A stretch of DNA of 7,630 bases from Dehalococcoidia bacterium (GTDB taxonomy: Bacteria > Chloroflexota > Dehalococcoidia > UBA3495 > JAAXIE01): positions 1-7,630 of the forward strand of contig JAAXIE010000075.1 of NCBI GenBank assembly GCA_012270525.1. The letters run 5' to 3'. Below are positions 6,376-7,630 of this stretch, piece after piece. Position numbers and translations under genes: made by a program. The stretch's first letter is position 1; the number at the start of each line of letters is the position of its first letter. The notes beneath the pieces were generated by a model. That model did no database searches. It was not told the origin of the DNA and was given only the letters and a program-made list of their open reading frames with translations.

Positions 6376-6588
6376 ATGGCTTATTTGAAGGTAACCTGGC
6401 GTCGAAGCGCCATAGGCCGCAACCGGAAGCAGGGTCGTGTCATCGAGGCCCTCGGCTTGAAGCGACTGTCCGACAGCGCGGTGCACCGCGACACCCCCTC
6501 CATCCGCGGCATGATCAATAAGGTATCCCACCTCGTAGAAGTCGAGTTGGTGGAGGAAGGGGCTTCGCACCCTTCCTCTAATGGTTAG
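6376..6588 (+). CDS. rpmD: 50S ribosomal protein L30 (uL30)
   Basis: 70 residues (E. coli 59). L30 is a small 23S rRNA-binding protein found in most but not all bacteria. VTWRRSAIGRNRKQGRVIEA, LGLKRLSDSAVHRDTPSIRG and MINKVSHLVEVELVE define it. The usual protein ends at about residue 59; the remaining residues (EEGASHPSSNG) are an extension whose DNA contains a perfect 9-bp inverted repeat. ATG 6376 has GAGGG (6364-6368) 7 nt upstream and begins 3 nt after rpsE. Confidence 0.97.
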   Translation: MAYLKVTWRRSAIGRNRKQGRVIEALGLKRLSDSAVHRDTPSIRGMINKVSHLVEVELVEEGASHPSSNG

Positions 6589-6593
6589 GAAGG
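6553..6593 (+). promoter_or_regulatory. Alternative-pairing element at the rpmD end and the rplO ribosome binding site
   Basis: Three short strands can pair in two exclusive ways. Strand 1 GAGGAAGGG (6553-6561) pairs perfectly with strand 2 CCCTTCCTC (6570-6578), 9 bp with an 8-nt loop that may add two further pairs with a bulge. Strand 3 AGGAAGG (6587-6593) is the rplO Shine-Dalgarno, 4 nt before ATG 6598, and is perfectly complementary to CCTTCCT (6571-6577) of strand 2, giving a 7-bp stem with a 9-nt loop. Strands 1 and 3 share AGGAAGG. No T-run follows, so a terminator is not indicated. Function as a translational switch is inference. Confidence 0.5.
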
Positions 6594-6597
6594 CGTC

Positions 6598-7044
6598 ATG
6601 AGGGAACACGATGTAACATCCCCCTCCGGGGCCAGAAGGCGCCGCAAGCGACTGGGGCGAGGGGACGCCAGCGGCAAAGGCACCTATGCTGGCAGGGGCA
6701 TGAAGGGACAGAAGTCCCGGTCCGGCAAGTTCCTTCGCGGCTTCGAAGGCGGGCAGATGTCCCTGGTCAAGGGTCTACCCACCAAGCGTGGCTTCACCAA
6801 CATCTTTCGCGTCGAGTACGCAACCGTGAAGCTGGGACGCTTGGGCGAATTTCCCCAAGGGACTCGGATCACACCTGAATTGCTGCATCAGCAGGGGTTG
6901 GTACGCAACCGCAAGCTGCCCGTCAAGATACTGGGCGACGGCGAGTTGGGCGTATCCCTGACGGTAGCAGTGCACAAGCTCACCGCGTCGGCCCGCCAGA
7001 AAATCGAGGCCGCCGGTGGTCGCGTGGAGGAGCTTCAAGCCTGA
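6598..7044 (+). CDS. rplO: 50S ribosomal protein L15 (uL15)
   Basis: 148 residues (E. coli 144). L15 is a late assembly protein whose long basic N-terminal arm penetrates 23S rRNA. The arm is visible as SGARRRRKRLGRGDASGKG, TYAGRGMKGQKSRSGKF and GFEGGQMSLVKGLPTKRGF, followed by the globular domain (TRITPELLHQQGLVRNRKLP, VKILGDGELGVSLTV, ending ARQKIEAAGGRVEEL). ATG 6598 follows AGGAAGG by only 4 nt, and that site may be masked by the end of rpmD. The TGA overlaps the secY ATG by one base. Confidence 0.97.
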   Translation: MREHDVTSPSGARRRRKRLGRGDASGKGTYAGRGMKGQKSRSGKFLRGFEGGQMSLVKGLPTKRGFTNIFRVEYATVKLGRLGEFPQGTRITPELLHQQGLVRNRKLPVKILGDGELGVSLTVAVHKLTASARQKIEAAGGRVEELQA

Positions 7045-7630
7045 TGATGGCCCAGGAGGCCGGAACTCGACCGCGGCTGTTGCAAGCCACGGTCGATGCC
7101 ATGCGCATCCCCGACCTTCGTGGCAAGGTCCTCTTTACCCTGGCCCTGCTGGCCATCTACCGGTTCATAGCCCACGTGCCCATCCCTGGCGTCGACACCG
7201 CCCTGCTGGACCAGCAGTTCCGCGACAACCAACTCCTCGGCTTCCTCGACCTCTTCAGCGGTGGCGCACTGCGCAACCTCAGCGTAGCCGCTCTGGGTGT
7301 CTATCCCTACATCACGGCATCCATCGTGATGCAGTTGCTGACGCCCGTCATACCCAAGCTGCAGCAGATCTCCCGCGAGGGAGAATCGGGCCGCCAGAAG
7401 ATAAACCGTATCGTCCACTGGCTCACCGTCCCCATCGCCTTGGCCCAGGGCTTCGGTCAGTTGCAACTGCTGCGCCAAGCTGGCGTCGTCGGCGAAGTGG
7501 GCATGAACATCGAGACGTTGGCCATAGTGCTCTCCTTGGCAGCAGGCACCATCTTCCTCGTATGGATGGGCGAACTGATTACCGAGCGTGGCATCGGAAA
7601 CGGTATCTCGCTGATCATTTTCGCCGGGAT
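7044..7630 (+). CDS. secY: Preprotein translocase subunit SecY, N-terminal part
   Basis: The first 195 codons of SecY, cut by the window edge. SecY forms the membrane channel through which proteins are exported or inserted, with SecE and SecG, driven by SecA or the ribosome. Visible parts: cytosolic N-terminus, TM1 about residues 27-47 (VLFTLALLAIYRFIAHVPIP), the plug region FLDLFSGGALRNLS, TM2 about 81-104 with LGVYPYITASIVMQLL, the cytosolic loop SREGESGRQKINRI, TM3 about 124-141, TM4 about 157-176 and the motif ERGIGNGISL (181-190). ATG 7044 overlaps the rplO stop (TGATG) and has GGAGGAG (7026-7032) 11 nt upstream; ATG 7047 is the alternative. Its place right after rplO is the standard spc order. 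The gene's end and any adk or map neighbour are outside the window. Confidence 0.97.
   Translation, partial: MMAQEAGTRPRLLQATVDAMRIPDLRGKVLFTLALLAIYRFIAHVPIPGVDTALLDQQFRDNQLLGFLDLFSGGALRNLSVAALGVYPYITASIVMQLLTPVIPKLQQISREGESGRQKINRIVHWLTVPIALAQGFGQLQLLRQAGVVGEVGMNIETLAIVLSLAAGTIFLVWMGELITERGIGNGISLIIFAG

Noticed and set aside
6553..6578. Rho-independent terminator between rpmD and rplO.
   Set aside because: The 9-bp stem is perfect but is followed by TAATGG with no T-run, it lies within rpmD, and the operon continues at once into rplO and secY.
5755..6609. A 284-codon minus-strand frame opposite rpsE and rpmD.
   Set aside because: It is antisense to certain genes, has no start signal or domain that I recognise, and is explained by codon bias. 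Other minus-strand frames in the window were dismissed for the same reason.
1..7630. A novel defence, mobile, CRISPR or biosynthetic system.
   Set aside because: Every base belongs to or lies within 43 nt of a canonical ribosomal protein gene or secY. No transposase, integrase, inverted terminal repeats, tRNA or repeat array is present.

Overview
The window is one uninterrupted, entirely plus-strand stretch of the bacterial S10-spc ribosomal protein operon: the end of rplB (uL2), then rpsS, rplV, rpsC, rplP, rpmC, rpsQ, rplN, rplX, rplE, rpsN, rpsH, rplF, rplR, rpsE, rpmD and rplO, then the first 195 codons of secY. Both edges cut a gene (rplB lacks its 5' part, secY its 3' part). Base composition is GC-rich. 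Gene order is the canonical bacterial one with no insertion, no strand switch, no RNA gene, no mobile element and no CRISPR.

Organism: a GC-rich free-living-type bacterium. S14 is the short zinc-binding type and L24 carries a four-cysteine zinc ribbon, which fits Chloroflexota, Actinomycetota, Bacillota and Thermus-type lineages better than enterobacteria. The SecY segment with LGVYPYITASIVMQLL and the overall protein texture suggest Chloroflexota (Dehalococcoidia or SAR202-like). This placement is from memory of the families, not from a search, and is of moderate confidence.

Layout: 1-2366 is the end of the S10 part (L2, S19, L22, S3, L16, L29) and 2368-7630 continues through S17 into the spc part (L14 to L15) and SecY. 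Packing is extreme: gaps run from 0 to 9 nt and many neighbours overlap (GTGA, TGATG, 11 nt, 41 nt and 49 nt). The exceptions are two short spacers either side of rpsN (43 and 28 nt). I see no terminator or promoter, so one polycistronic mRNA with translational coupling is the natural reading. Four of 17 visible starts are non-ATG (TTG for rpsC and rpsN, GTG for rplN and rpsH).

The gene content is ordinary. Points worth a second look are: an unusually long acidic C-terminal tail on S17 that roughly doubles the protein; a predicted ~54-residue N-terminal extension on L5 produced by a 49-nt overlap with rplX; a three-strand alternative pairing (AGGAAGG / CCTTCCT / AGGAAGG) at the rpmD-rplO junction whose third strand is the rplO ribosome binding site; and an out-of-frame ATG reading frame that encloses rpsN and stops exactly on the rpsH start. 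I found no evidence for a new defence, mobile or biosynthetic system here.
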